A DNA stretch of 64,000 bases from UKL13-3 sp964392775 (GCA_964392775.1 CAYMRD010000015.1:6235-70234), one strand, 5' to 3'. Positions 1-8,226 are shown, counted from the first letter of the stretch. Numbers and translations are program-made. The notes: generated by a model not told the origin, from the letters alone.

Positions 1-654
1 TCCCATTTGCACAGCAGCTAAAGGATTCTCCAATTCGCGTTCTCCGCTGTAGCGTTTATCGCCCAGCCATTCCCTTTCATTTCCCCAGTTAATATCTTGT
101 TCGGGTTCCCAGATATCTTCACGTCCACCGGCAAAACCAAAAGTTTTGAAACCCATTGACTCTAATGCACAGTTTCCGGCCAGTATCATTAAATCTGCCC
201 ATGAAATTTTGTTGCCATATTTTTGTTTAACCGGCCAAAGTAAAAAACGAGCCTTATCTAAATTACCATTGTCAGGCCAGCTGTTTACAGGAGCAAAACG
301 CTGATTGCCTGTGCCTGCACCACCACGACCGTCTGAAATCCGGTATGTACCTGCACTATGCCAGGCCATACGGATAAACAACGGACCATAATGTCCGTAA
401 TCGGCAGGCCACCAGTCCTGCGAAGTAGTCATTAAATCAAAAATATCTTTTTTAATTGCTTTCAAATCTAATTTCTTAAACTCTTCTGCATAATTAAATC
501 CTTTGTCCATAGGGTCTGACAGGGAAGAATGCTGACGTAAAATATTTAGATTTAACCGGTTTGGCCACCAATCTTTATTGGAAGTTCCTGTACCTGCGGT
601 TTGTTTCATTTGTCCGTTGTGAAAAGGACATTTACTGATGTCTGAATTTTCCAT
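1..654 (-). CDS. katG: Catalase-peroxidase KatG, N-terminal 218 residues (cut by window edge)
   Basis: Bifunctional haem catalase/peroxidase that removes hydrogen peroxide in the cytoplasm. Translation from the ATG at 654 gives the typical KatG start, with the CPFHNG segment at residues 9-14, NKDWWPNRLNL near 27-37, and the distal haem pocket R95, W98, H99 in IRMAWHSAGTYR, followed by the GRGGAGTGNQRFAPVNSWPDN stretch. W98 is the tryptophan of the Trp-Tyr-Met adduct of this family; the Tyr and Met partners would lie beyond the left edge. The reading frame is open to base 1, so truncation is due to the window, not a mutation. The start lies only 2 bases after the stop of the perR-like gene, so the two are almost certainly co-transcribed and co-regulated by peroxide. 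Confidence 0.96.
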   Translation of the reverse strand, partial: MENSDISKCPFHNGQMKQTAGTGTSNKDWWPNRLNLNILRQHSSLSDPMDKGFNYAEEFKKLDLKAIKKDIFDLMTTSQDWWPADYGHYGPLFIRMAWHSAGTYRISDGRGGAGTGNQRFAPVNSWPDNGNLDKARFLLWPVKQKYGNKISWADLMILAGNCALESMGFKTFGFAGGREDIWEPEQDINWGNEREWLGDKRYSGERELENPLAAVQMG

Positions 655-656
655 AA

Positions 657-1079
657 TTACTTTATTTTATTGTTGAATCTACCTGTTATCTGAAGCTTGA
701 TGTCCTGCACTTTGAAATTTTTTATTTTATTCTTTTTAAAATACTCATTGATGAGGTTGTTGAGTTTTTCATCTTCATAATCTTCAATACGATCGGTTTC
801 TGCACAATATAAATGATGATGATTGGATAAAACAGCATCATAACGCATGATGTCTTTTTCCGTTTTTACTTTTTTTAAAAGTTCGTTTTCAACTAAAGAA
901 TCCAATACTTTATAAACAGTTCCCACTGAAATATTCGGATGATTTACTTTAATATATTCAATCACATTTTCAGCGGTTGGGTGATTGTTTAACTTAACAA
1001 TAGCTTCATAAATAGCCACCCGTTGGGGGGTCACTTTCAGTCCTTTTTCCTGTAATTTTTCTCTGAAAAAAATGTTCAT
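657..1079 (-). CDS. perR: Fur-family peroxide-responsive repressor, PerR type
   Basis: DNA-binding metalloregulator, 140 residues, with an N-terminal winged helix (residues 5-80, TPQR at 17-20 and SVGTVYKVLD at 51-60) and a short C-terminal dimerisation domain. All five regulatory-metal ligands of Bacillus PerR are present with a constant offset of four: H33, D81, H87, H89 and D100. The aspartate at the last position is linked in that family to iron binding and peroxide sensing. Of the four structural-zinc cysteines only one remains (C92); the position of the second is T95 and the C-terminal CxxC is absent, the protein ending in RFNNKIK. It precedes katG by 2 bases, and a perfect palindrome lies just upstream, so autoregulation of a perR-katG operon is likely. 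An alternative reading as Fur is less likely given the katG neighbour. Confidence 0.9.
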   Translation of the reverse strand: MNIFFREKLQEKGLKVTPQRVAIYEAIVKLNNHPTAENVIEYIKVNHPNISVGTVYKVLDSLVENELLKKVKTEKDIMRYDAVLSNHHHLYCAETDRIEDYEDEKLNNLINEYFKKNKIKNFKVQDIKLQITGRFNNKIK

Positions 1080-1095
1080 TTCACTTTAGGTATTG

Positions 1096-1123
1096 AGAAT
1101 TATTATGCAAGGATAATAATTCT
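1096..1123 (-). promoter_or_regulatory. Palindromic operator (PerR/Fur-box-like) of perR-katG
   Basis: Perfect inverted repeat with 11-base arms, agaattattat and ataataattct, around a 6-base spacer, ending 17 bases upstream of the perR start codon. The arms share the AATTATTAT/ATAATAATT pattern of Bacillus PerR boxes. A candidate Bacteroidota -7 box lies at its centre (TATCCTTG on the minus strand, 1108-1115), so a bound repressor would block the promoter. The palindrome is directly visible; the assignment to PerR is inferred. Confidence 0.75.
1108..1115 (-). promoter_or_regulatory. Candidate -7 promoter box for perR-katG
   Basis: TATCCTTG on the minus strand agrees with the Bacteroidota -7 consensus TAnnTTTG in 7 of 8 positions, 28 bases before the perR start. 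No convincing TTTG was seen 19-21 bases further upstream, so this is a weak call based on the -7 element and its place inside the palindrome. Confidence 0.35.
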
Positions 1124-1140
1124 TATTTAGGAATAAAAAT

Positions 1141-1410
1141 AATGATTATCAGGTATTGTCAGGTTCAGGGAGTGAAAGGTATTCTGGAATGATGTTTCCC
1201 GCGGATTACGCTGACAACGCTGATTATCTGTGGTTTTCTGTAGCATAGAGAGGTAAACTCTCTATCGGGAGCAAATCCTCGCGATCTGTGAGAACCCGTT
1301 TCGCACGGAGAAAATAAATGGAGGATAAAGCTCACTGAAAACACGGATGTTCACAGATGTAAAGAAGATGTTTCCCTCGCGACATCTGTAATTGGGTATT
1401 CAATCTGTAG
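1141..1410. other. Gene-free stretch with relics of dispersed repeats
   Basis: No supported gene. The stretch holds fragments such as gcggattacgctgacaacg (near 1200-1220) and atgttcacagatgtaaag (near 1347-1365) that resemble the degenerate ACGCTGA/CAGATTTACGC-type intergenic repeats common in Bacteroidota chromosomes, although I cannot confirm this by search. No terminator, tRNA or clear promoter was seen in it. Confidence 0.45.
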
Positions 1411-1584
1411 CAATCTGTGGCACTTCCGGGAATACGTCAATTTGTCCTCGCACCCCCCCTGCCCCTAAGAGGGAACCAAGCACACACTTTCTAAAAAAAC
1501 TGTGCGCGGAACTCCCTTTAGAATTGGGGGTGCGGGGGGGGGGGCAATCCTTATAATCATTTTCCCTGATTTCGCCACAGATTG
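1411..1584. repeat. Palindromic repeat element, diverged copy related to 13850-13986
   Basis: Bounded by an exact 11-base inverted repeat, caatctgtggc at 1411-1421 and gccacagattg at 1574-1584. Inside is a GC-rich imperfect palindrome: a cgcaccccc run near 1448 pairs with gggggtgcg near 1525-1540, with a centre containing gcacacactttctaaa and tgtgcgcggaactc. The centre matches that of 13850-13986 (cacactttctaaaa, tgtgcgcggaactc, ctttag), so both belong to one family. The low-complexity reading frame running through it is not credible as a gene. It may form a strong hairpin in RNA from either strand. Confidence 0.7.
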
Positions 1585-1600
1585 TTTTAATAGAACCCAT

Positions 1601-1667
1601 GTCAGGTTGAGCCTGTCGAAACCTGCTTTTTTCTACAGAACTTAGTCTTCGACAGGCTCAGGCTGAC
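1601..1667. repeat. Inverted repeat of the GTCAGGYTGAG..TCGAA family
   Basis: Arms of 20 bases, 1601-1620 (begins gtcaggttgagcctg, ends tcgaa) and 1648-1667 (begins ttcgacaggctc), differing at two positions, with a 27-base loop. A second copy with the same ends lies at 26141-26223. Located after the 3' end of htrA (minus strand), where a stem-loop could terminate or stabilise transcripts. No mobility gene is associated. Confidence 0.7.
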
Positions 1668-1778
1668 ACCTGAAATTATTTTTGAGATGGCTTATAAGTA
1701 AGAATACACGAAGGAATGGTCGTGTTCGTTGTGGTAAAAACTATAAAGAATACACGAGGATACACGAATGCTTTGGCC

Positions 1779-3224
1779 TTATTTCCCATCCACACCAAAT
1801 CCATAATAACCTTTAGAGCCATCGGGGTTAATTCCTTCCAGCAATACGCCTCCTTTTTTGTTGGCAAAGGCATTGCGCACATCGGTTGGAGTGTATACCG
1901 GCTTTTTATCAATGGTGATAATGATAAACCCGTTTGGTACTCCTGCTTTTTTGAATACACTTTTTTCATCCGCTTTTTTCAAACGCACACCATTTGGTAT
2001 TTTAAGGTTCAGGCGTTCATCCCGGCTTACGGTTTCAAACTCGCTGTTTAATACCTTACCTGCTTCTACTTTTTCTGATTTGATGATGCCAATTTCCCCG
2101 TCTTTGTTTTTGAGTGTCACCTCAAATTGTTTTTCCTTGTTATCTCTGATTACGGTTATGAGAAGCTTGTCGCCCGGATTGCGTTTGCCCACCTGCTCCT
2201 GCAACTCCGAACTTGAGTTTACAGCCACATCCCCAATCTTCACAATCACATCCTTATCTCTGATACCGGCATCTAAAGCGGCACTGTTCGGGTTTACCTT
2301 GGCTACAAACACGCCACGTACTTCCTTCAATCCTTCTTTATCGGCCAAAGCAGCGTTTACATCCTGAATGCTCACTCCCAAAAATCCACGTTGTACCACA
2401 CCATACTTGAGCAAATCATCCACAATTTTTTTCATCAGATTGCTGGGAACGGCAAAGGCATACCCTGCATACTGCCCTGTATTGGAAGCAATAGCAGTAT
2501 TAATTCCAATCAGTTTCCCTTCGGATGAAACCAAAGCACCTCCACTGTTACCGGGATTTACGGCCGCATCCGTTTGAATAAATGATTCGATTGAATACTG
2601 AGACTCCGGTTTACGCGGATCGCGCAGCAAATTGAGGTTACGTCCTTTGGCACTCACAATACCTGCTGTTACGGTTGAGGTAAGGTTAAACGGATTGCCC
2701 ACAGCCAAAACCCATTGCCCTACTTTAACTTCATCGGAGTTGCCCACCATGGCAAAAGGCAGATTTTTCTCATCTATGCGCAGTAAAGCCAAATCGGTAT
2801 TGGGATCATGCCCCAGCAATTCGGCATCATACTCACGTTTGTCATTTAAAATTACTTTTATTTTAGAGGCTCCGTCAATCACATGGTTATTGGTTACAAT
2901 ATATCCGTCTTGCGAAATGATAACCCCGGACCCTGCACCATGGCGGGGCATATTGGGTGGCTGAAATCCAAAAAAATCAAACGGATCCTGTTGCTGCTGT
3001 CCACCCTCAATGGTAGTAATGATATGCACCACAGTAGGTGTCACCAAATCGGCCACTTCTACAAAATCAGGCCGGCTGCCCGATTCACTCAAACTTGCAT
3101 AACGAGCGGCATACTGTTCGGCAAAAACGGCAGACGTTTTTTGATTGTCAATAAGTTTTGTTACACCAACGGCTACCAAACCTCCAAGGCTTGCAACAGC
3201 CAATAATCCTAAATATTTTTTCAT
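1779..3224 (-). CDS. HtrA/DegP-type periplasmic serine protease with two PDZ domains
   Basis: Envelope quality-control protease/chaperone (DegP/DegQ family), 481 residues. The N-terminus MKKYLGLLAVASLGGLVAVG is a signal peptide or anchor. The trypsin-like domain (about 55-270) has the triad H114 (TNNHVID), D144 (DPNTDLALL) and S227 (GNSGGAL). The first PDZ (about 280-375) begins GFLGVSI; a second, shorter PDZ-like segment occupies about 395-478. A TTG 36 bases upstream extends the frame by 12 codons, but the ATG at 3224 was chosen because the hydrophobic segment then sits at the N-terminus and a TATATTTG -7 box ends only about 10 bases before that TTG. A single gene followed downstream by a repeat-rich gap. 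Confidence 0.93.
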   Translation of the reverse strand: MKKYLGLLAVASLGGLVAVGVTKLIDNQKTSAVFAEQYAARYASLSESGSRPDFVEVADLVTPTVVHIITTIEGGQQQQDPFDFFGFQPPNMPRHGAGSGVIISQDGYIVTNNHVIDGASKIKVILNDKREYDAELLGHDPNTDLALLRIDEKNLPFAMVGNSDEVKVGQWVLAVGNPFNLTSTVTAGIVSAKGRNLNLLRDPRKPESQYSIESFIQTDAAVNPGNSGGALVSSEGKLIGINTAIASNTGQYAGYAFAVPSNLMKKIVDDLLKYGVVQRGFLGVSIQDVNAALADKEGLKEVRGVFVAKVNPNSAALDAGIRDKDVIVKIGDVAVNSSSELQEQVGKRNPGDKLLITVIRDNKEKQFEVTLKNKDGEIGIIKSEKVEAGKVLNSEFETVSRDERLNLKIPNGVRLKKADEKSVFKKAGVPNGFIIITIDKKPVYTPTDVRNAFANKKGGVLLEGINPDGSKGYYGFGVDGK

Positions 3225-3269
3225 AAATGTCAGATAGATTTTCGCAAATCGCGTTTTCAAATATTATTC

Positions 3270-3277
3270 CAAATATA
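3270..3277 (-). promoter_or_regulatory. Candidate -7 promoter box for the htrA-like gene
   Basis: TATATTTG on the minus strand fits TAnnTTTG exactly and lies 45 bases upstream of the chosen ATG at 3224. No clear -33 TTTG at the usual distance, hence modest confidence. If real, transcription would begin near 3262, consistent with translation from 3224. Confidence 0.4.
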
Positions 3278-3385
3278 ACAACACAAATCGTGAAAATGAT
3301 TTGCTTTGTCTAACTTGCACCCCAACGAGTCATTGATATTTATTATTTTACCGTTCAAACAAAATGCTGAAATTCGCAGCGTAAA

Positions 3386-4189
3386 ATGAGTCAGCACGAC
3401 AAGCACCAATATTATTTCGAAAAATACCTGCGCAATGAAATGCCGGAGGCAGAGCGCAGTGCTTTTGATGAAAAATTGGCAGAAGATGCCGCGCTCCGGA
3501 TGGCATTTGAATATTACCGGCTCAACCGCGATACCTTATTAGCCGAACTGATTAAAGAACACAAGCTCACCAGACGCGACAACCGCTTGAACAAACTGAT
3601 TTTCCTGCTGATTTCGCTAACCGGTATCGCCCTTACATTCAACTATTTTGTGTACCGCCAACCCACAACAGGCAATACCAATCCGCAACCTGCCAAAAGC
3701 AATATCTTTGTGCGGTATGTTCCTTTTTTAAACAGAGAACCCAAATCGAATCGCCCGGTAGCGACTCCCGTTGCAGTTCACCGGACAACTGTCAATAAAG
3801 ACACCATTACTAACCTCGAACCTTCAACCGACAGGGATGAGAGATTGAGGTCTGACCTGTATCAAAGAGACACCTTTGTAACTGTTATGGATAAAGCAGG
3901 AGCCAATGCCTGGTTAACGTTTTGGCACCAGACGGATTCGTTGGGTGCGGATTCACCAGCAACCCGCCCCGTTTTTTCAAAAAGCAATAAAGCACCGATT
4001 ATGCTGGTTGAATACTGGGAATCTCCATTTGGCTACAAGGGCTATTTCCTGCAAAAAAACACGCTTGTTTTATATGGCATCCGCCAGCCTAAAATTATTG
4101 TATACAAAGAGCAACACGAATTGTTTTTAATGCTGCCCGAAAAGGGCCGCATCCTCATTACTGAACAACCTAATTTTACCTCATTTTGA
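3386..4189 (+). CDS. Single-pass membrane protein of unknown function (anti-sigma-like N-terminus)
   Basis: Protein of 267 residues that I cannot name. Residues 8-60 are charged and helical (YYFEKYLRNEMPEAERSAF), a pattern seen at the cytoplasmic end of many Bacteroidota membrane proteins with anti-sigma-like or TPR organisation. One hydrophobic helix lies at about 70-88 (LIFLLISLTGIALTFNYFV). The remaining ~175 residues would be periplasmic and contain no recognisable domain. No cysteine zinc motif (HxxxCxxC) is present, so a ZAS-type anti-sigma role is not supported. The stop codon TGA overlaps the TTG start of dapF, which implies translational coupling to it. The upstream taacttgc at 3311-3318 resembles a -7 box. 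Confidence 0.75.
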   Translation: MSQHDKHQYYFEKYLRNEMPEAERSAFDEKLAEDAALRMAFEYYRLNRDTLLAELIKEHKLTRRDNRLNKLIFLLISLTGIALTFNYFVYRQPTTGNTNPQPAKSNIFVRYVPFLNREPKSNRPVATPVAVHRTTVNKDTITNLEPSTDRDERLRSDLYQRDTFVTVMDKAGANAWLTFWHQTDSLGADSPATRPVFSKSNKAPIMLVEYWESPFGYKGYFLQKNTLVLYGIRQPKIIVYKEQHELFLMLPEKGRILITEQPNFTSF

Positions 4190-4998
4190 ATCTGACTTTT
4201 TACAAATATCAGGGAACCGGAAACGACTTCATTATGATTGATGACCGTGATGCGCTTTTCCCGGTTGAGAACACAACTCTGGTTGCCCACCTGTGCGACC
4301 GCAGGTTTGGCATTGGTGCCGATGGACTCATCTTGCTTCAAAACCATCCCGACCATAGCTTTTACATGAAATACTACAATGCAGATGGCAATGAAAGCAG
4401 CATGTGTGGAAACGGTGGGCGTTGTATTGCCGCTTTTGCCGCACAGTTAGGCGTTATTACCGAAACCACCCGTTTTTTTGCTATTGACGGACCACATGAC
4501 AGCATCATTCAACCTGAAGAAAAAGGAAGCCGTTTTGTAAAACTCAAAATGAAAGCTGTAGATGAGGTAAACAAACGATCGGCCGGAACCTATGTACTCA
4601 ATACGGGCTCTCCTCATTATGTTCATTTTACAGAACAAAACCTCATCGAGTTAAATGTTGTACCGGAGGCAAAACAGATACGGTACAATGACGAATTTGC
4701 TGCTCAGGGTATCAACGTAAACTTTGTACACGAAACCGGTGAAACATCCATCGCCATCCGTACTTACGAACGGGGTGTGGAGGATGAAACCCTCAGTTGC
4801 GGAACGGGTGTAACAGCTGCCGCTTTGAGTTTGGCCCTTCGTAAAAAACTTCCTTCGGGCAATTACCTTATCAATGTAAAAACAATGGGTGGCGATTTGC
4901 GGGTGAGTTATGATTTTGATGCAGAAGCACTCGCTTTTACCAATGTCTGGCTCCAGGGACCCGCAACTTTTGTATTTAAAGGTTCCGTTCTGCTGTAG
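4186..4998 (+). CDS. dapF: Diaminopimelate epimerase
   Basis: Converts LL- to meso-diaminopimelate in the lysine and peptidoglycan precursor pathway (cytoplasm). 270 residues, normal for the family. The two catalytic cysteines are C74 (MCGNGGRC) and C205 (SCGTGVTAAA); the opening KYQGTGNDFIMIDDR is diagnostic. Translation starts at TTG 4186, which overlaps the stop of the preceding gene (TTGA); no ATG is available that keeps the conserved N-terminus. LysA, which uses the product, is encoded separately at 10403. Confidence 0.96.
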   Translation: MNLTFYKYQGTGNDFIMIDDRDALFPVENTTLVAHLCDRRFGIGADGLILLQNHPDHSFYMKYYNADGNESSMCGNGGRCIAAFAAQLGVITETTRFFAIDGPHDSIIQPEEKGSRFVKLKMKAVDEVNKRSAGTYVLNTGSPHYVHFTEQNLIELNVVPEAKQIRYNDEFAAQGINVNFVHETGETSIAIRTYERGVEDETLSCGTGVTAAALSLALRKKLPSGNYLINVKTMGGDLRVSYDFDAEALAFTNVWLQGPATFVFKGSVLL

Positions 4999-5018
4999 GC
5001 AGAAAAAAGTAAAAGAAC

Positions 5019-5051
5019 TTGCGTATTTATGCGCAAAATGCTTTACCTTTA
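5019..5051 (+). promoter_or_regulatory. Candidate promoter for the SNF2 gene
   Basis: TTGC at 5019-5022, a 21-base spacer, then TACCTTTA at 5044-5051, close to the Bacteroidota -33/-7 pattern (TTTG, 19-21 bases, TAnnTTTG). It lies in the 75-base gap between dapF and the SNF2 gene. A purine-rich aaggaag at 5061-5067 follows, a good ribosome-binding site for the TTG start at 5074. Confidence 0.35.
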
Positions 5052-5073
5052 TCCCTTTTAAAGGAAGCCTATT

Positions 5074-8000
5074 TTGTTAGTCGTAAATACTCAGCCGTTT
5101 GATTTAGTTTATACTTTGGTGATGCATCCGCATTTGGGATGCGTGCTGGAACCTCATGTAGTGCAGGTAAACGGACTTGGAAACTTTACACTCACCCACC
5201 AACGGGTTTTTTCGAAAACCGCTGAATACTTTGCAAAGAAAATTTCAGCTAAAGACATGGAGCTCATCAAAATTTTGGATGAGGTGGATGACGATTATTT
5301 GTTCCGTAAGTTTTATGTGGATGGAAAAAAGAAGATCCGAACAGCGGAGTTTTTCGACAAATACTGCCCGGAAGCATTGTTAAACGAACAGATTCGCCCC
5401 TTTATCGAGCAGCGCATGCATGCTGTTTTGCAACAATTGCGGGGTAAAACCATTTACAAAACAGGAAACGACAACAATCCCACTTCTCTCAAAATTGAAG
5501 TAACCCCGCAAAAAGCAACCATCCTGCTTCATTTTAGAAGAGATGCCGAAGGTACCCGCTACTTCCCAACCATCAAATACAAAGGCGAGCGGATTGAGTT
5601 TATGTACAAAGGCGCTCAAATCATCAGCAATTCTCCCGCATGGATGTTGTTGGGCGAGCAACTTTTCGACTTTGAAAAAGATATTGACGGCAAAAAGCTG
5701 CAACCTTTCCTTAACAAACGATTTATACAGATTCCAAAAGCATCGGAAGAAACATATTTTAACAAGTTTGTAACCCAACTGGTTGAAAAATATGATGTGT
5801 ATGCCGAAGGGTTTAATATCGTAACCGAACGCAACGAAGGTAAAACCAAATTAAACGTTCAACCATTTACAGATGAACAACTGAGTTTAAAACTCACGTT
5901 CGACTACGGGAAAGGACATTTCGAATACGGAAGTCCTCAACAGGTATCGGCCGTTGTTGTAAAAAAAACGGACGACTATGTATTCAAACGGATTAAACGA
6001 CACCGTATCTGGGAAGAAAAACAAAAAGATATAATTGAATCGCTTGGACTCAAGCAATTGCACGGACCCTATTTTTCCCTCAAAAACGGTTCGCAAAAAA
6101 TTATCACCGACCAGCTCATCCCTCTTGAAACCACTAATAAATATGAATTTTTAGAATGGATTAACGATCATAACTCTGAACTCAAAGAACAAAATATCAT
6201 TATTGAACAGTCGGATGAACTCAATAAATATTTTGTTGGTAATCGTGAAATTAAAATTGAAGTAACTGAACAAAAAGATTGGTTTGATATCAAAGCGGTG
6301 GTGAAGTTTGGAGATTATACTTTCCCTTTTATGACCCTTAAGGAGAATATTCTTCGCGGGAAACGTGAGTTTATTTTACCCAACGGGCAAATTGCCGTGA
6401 TTCCGAATGAGTGGTTTGGAAACCTTGCCGGAATGCTTGAGTTCTCGACCAGCGATGAGGAAATAAAACTCGAAAAACACCATATCGGACTGATCGATGA
6501 ATTGAACAATCAGGGTGGTCAGTACCTGCGCTTAAGTGAAAAACTAGAGAAGATTAAACTCAATGGAAAAGACATTCCCGAAATAGCTCCACCGAACAAC
6601 TTTAATGGCGCACTTCGTCCCTATCAAAAAGCAGGATTTGACTGGTTTTATTTTTTGAAACAAAACGGATTTGGCGGCTGTCTGGCCGATGATATGGGTT
6701 TGGGAAAAACCATTCAAACGTTGGCTTTGCTGCAAAAGGAGAAAGAGCTGTATATCGAAACGCAGAAACAAAGCACAAGCCCAAAAGTTATTGCAATAGA
6801 AGAGCTGGATGAGGAAACGCCTCAGTTGAGTTTATTCAATGGAGAAAAACCGAAAGCTCATCCAACCACAGAAACTGAACCTTCTGAAAAAGAAGAGCCG
6901 CCTCATTCTCTGCAAGGACCGTCACAATCCGTATTGCCGGAGGAGATGAAAACCTATGTCAAAACCTCATTAATTGTAGTACCAAACTCATTGGTGTACA
7001 ACTGGTACAACGAAGCCCGCAAGTTTACACCGGGCATTAAAATATTAGTATATACGGGCATTAACCGTGATAAAAACCCGAACCTGTTTGTTAAATACGA
7101 CCTTGTAATTAGCACTTACGGAACAGTGCGGGTTGATATTGATATTTTGAAAACGTTTAAGTTCAACTATATCATTTTAGACGAAAGTCAATCCATCAAA
7201 AACCCACAGTCGCAATCTTCAAAAGCTGTTAAACTATTACGTGCTGCACACCGAATGGTATTGACCGGAACGCCTATTGAAAACAGTGTTCAGGAATTGT
7301 GGAGCCAACTGGCATTTATCAACCCCGGACTGGTGGGCAGCCTTCAATCGTTCACCGAACGTTTTGTGGTGCCGATTGAGAAACAAAATGACGTGGGCAA
7401 AATGCAACAACTGAAAGCCATCATCAAACCTTTTGTACTGCGCAGAACCAAAGACCAGGTGGCCGAAGAACTGCCTCCAAAAGTTGAACAAGTGGTGTAT
7501 TGCAATATGACGGAGGAACAAGCCGAAGCTTATGAAACCGTGAAGTCTTATTTCCGGAATGAGATTCTCAAATCCATCCGGGAAGTTGGATTGGGCAAAT
7601 CGCAACTTGCTTTGTTGGCCGGATTAACCAAACTGCGTCAGATTGCAAACCACCCTAAACTGTCGCAGCCTGATTTTACAGGACAATCGGGCAAGTTTGA
7701 TGAGATCATTGCCAAAAGTGAAACGGCACAAGCCGAAGGTCATAAAGTATTGCTCTTTTCACAGTTTGTAAAACAGCTCGATATTTACCGTGAGCATTTT
7801 GACTCCAAAGGATGGAAGTATGCTTATTTAGATGGCAGTCTGAGCAGCGAACAAAGGCAAAAAGCGGTGAACGAGTTTCAGCAAAACAGCGATATCAAAT
7901 ACTTCCTCATCTCGCTTAAAGCAGGAGGCTTGGGGCTCAACCTTACCACTGCCGATTACGTCTTCATCATCGACCCGTGGTGGAACCCGGCTGTTGAACG

Positions 8001-8199
8001 ACAAGCGGTAGACCGCTCACACCGCATCGGGCAAACAAAAACAGTGTTCAACTATAAGTTCATTACCAAGGATACCGTTGAAGAAAAAATATTGGCTTTA
8101 CAGGAACGCAAAAAAGCTTTAGCCGATAATATCATCACCACCGAAGAAAGCTTTATCAAAAGCATTAATGTGGACGAGATTCTGGAGATTTTGAGTTAA
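5074..8199 (+). CDS. SNF2-family DEAD/DEAH-box ATPase (Swi2/Snf2-like translocase)
   Basis: DNA-dependent ATPase/translocase of 1041 residues, of the HepA/RapA-like bacterial SNF2 type. The N-terminal ~500 residues are a Bacteroidota-type regulatory region. Helicase lobe 1 has the Walker A motif DMGLGKT (K545), the DESQ box at 703-706 (family DEAH variant) and LTGTPIEN. Lobe 2 has LLFSQF, LDGSLSSEQRQ, the ISLKAGGLGLNL block and DRSHRIGQ at 980-987. About 85 polar residues rich in Glu, Pro and Ser (roughly 560-645) are inserted between motifs I and Ia, probably a flexible linker. The TTG start is supported by AAGGAAG 7 bases upstream. No restriction or defence genes adjoin it, so a role in transcription or repair is more likely than defence. 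Confidence 0.92.
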   Translation: MLVVNTQPFDLVYTLVMHPHLGCVLEPHVVQVNGLGNFTLTHQRVFSKTAEYFAKKISAKDMELIKILDEVDDDYLFRKFYVDGKKKIRTAEFFDKYCPEALLNEQIRPFIEQRMHAVLQQLRGKTIYKTGNDNNPTSLKIEVTPQKATILLHFRRDAEGTRYFPTIKYKGERIEFMYKGAQIISNSPAWMLLGEQLFDFEKDIDGKKLQPFLNKRFIQIPKASEETYFNKFVTQLVEKYDVYAEGFNIVTERNEGKTKLNVQPFTDEQLSLKLTFDYGKGHFEYGSPQQVSAVVVKKTDDYVFKRIKRHRIWEEKQKDIIESLGLKQLHGPYFSLKNGSQKIITDQLIPLETTNKYEFLEWINDHNSELKEQNIIIEQSDELNKYFVGNREIKIEVTEQKDWFDIKAVVKFGDYTFPFMTLKENILRGKREFILPNGQIAVIPNEWFGNLAGMLEFSTSDEEIKLEKHHIGLIDELNNQGGQYLRLSEKLEKIKLNGKDIPEIAPPNNFNGALRPYQKAGFDWFYFLKQNGFGGCLADDMGLGKTIQTLALLQKEKELYIETQKQSTSPKVIAIEELDEETPQLSLFNGEKPKAHPTTETEPSEKEEPPHSLQGPSQSVLPEEMKTYVKTSLIVVPNSLVYNWYNEARKFTPGIKILVYTGINRDKNPNLFVKYDLVISTYGTVRVDIDILKTFKFNYIILDESQSIKNPQSQSSKAVKLLRAAHRMVLTGTPIENSVQELWSQLAFINPGLVGSLQSFTERFVVPIEKQNDVGKMQQLKAIIKPFVLRRTKDQVAEELPPKVEQVVYCNMTEEQAEAYETVKSYFRNEILKSIREVGLGKSQLALLAGLTKLRQIANHPKLSQPDFTGQSGKFDEIIAKSETAQAEGHKVLLFSQFVKQLDIYREHFDSKGWKYAYLDGSLSSEQRQKAVNEFQQNSDIKYFLISLKAGGLGLNLTTADYVFIIDPWWNPAVERQAVDRSHRIGQTKTVFNYKFITKDTVEEKILALQERKKALADNIITTEESFIKSINVDEILEILS

Positions 8200-8220
8200 A
8201 CGATTTCAATCGTTATTTTC
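8199..8220. terminator. Weak bidirectional terminator between convergent genes
   Basis: Stem aacgat/atcgtt with a ttca loop, followed by attttc on the plus strand. It overlaps the stop of the SNF2 gene and sits just before the 3' end of the convergent membrane-protein gene. The stem is only 6 base pairs. Confidence 0.35.
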
Positions 8221-8226
8221 ATTCCA

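Noticed and set aside
1..654. Truncated katG pseudogene
   Set aside because: The frame is intact to base 1, so the truncation is the edge of the window.
1400..1600. Open frame of 66 codons on the minus strand in the repeat region
   Set aside because: It runs through the palindromic repeat and a G/C homopolymer; the protein is low-complexity (PPPRTPNSKG) and no start context supports it.
1716..2964. Several plus-strand frames of 70-170 codons across the htrA gene
   Set aside because: All are antisense to the clear HtrA coding frame with catalytic triad and PDZ domains.
4985..5008. Terminator after dapF (ttctgc/gcagaa stem)
   Set aside because: The stem is 6 pairs and is followed by A, not T, on the coding strand.
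5074..8199. SNF2 gene as part of a phage-defence island
   Set aside because: Neighbours are dapF, a membrane protein and a HAD phosphatase; no methylase, nuclease or other defence gene adjoins.
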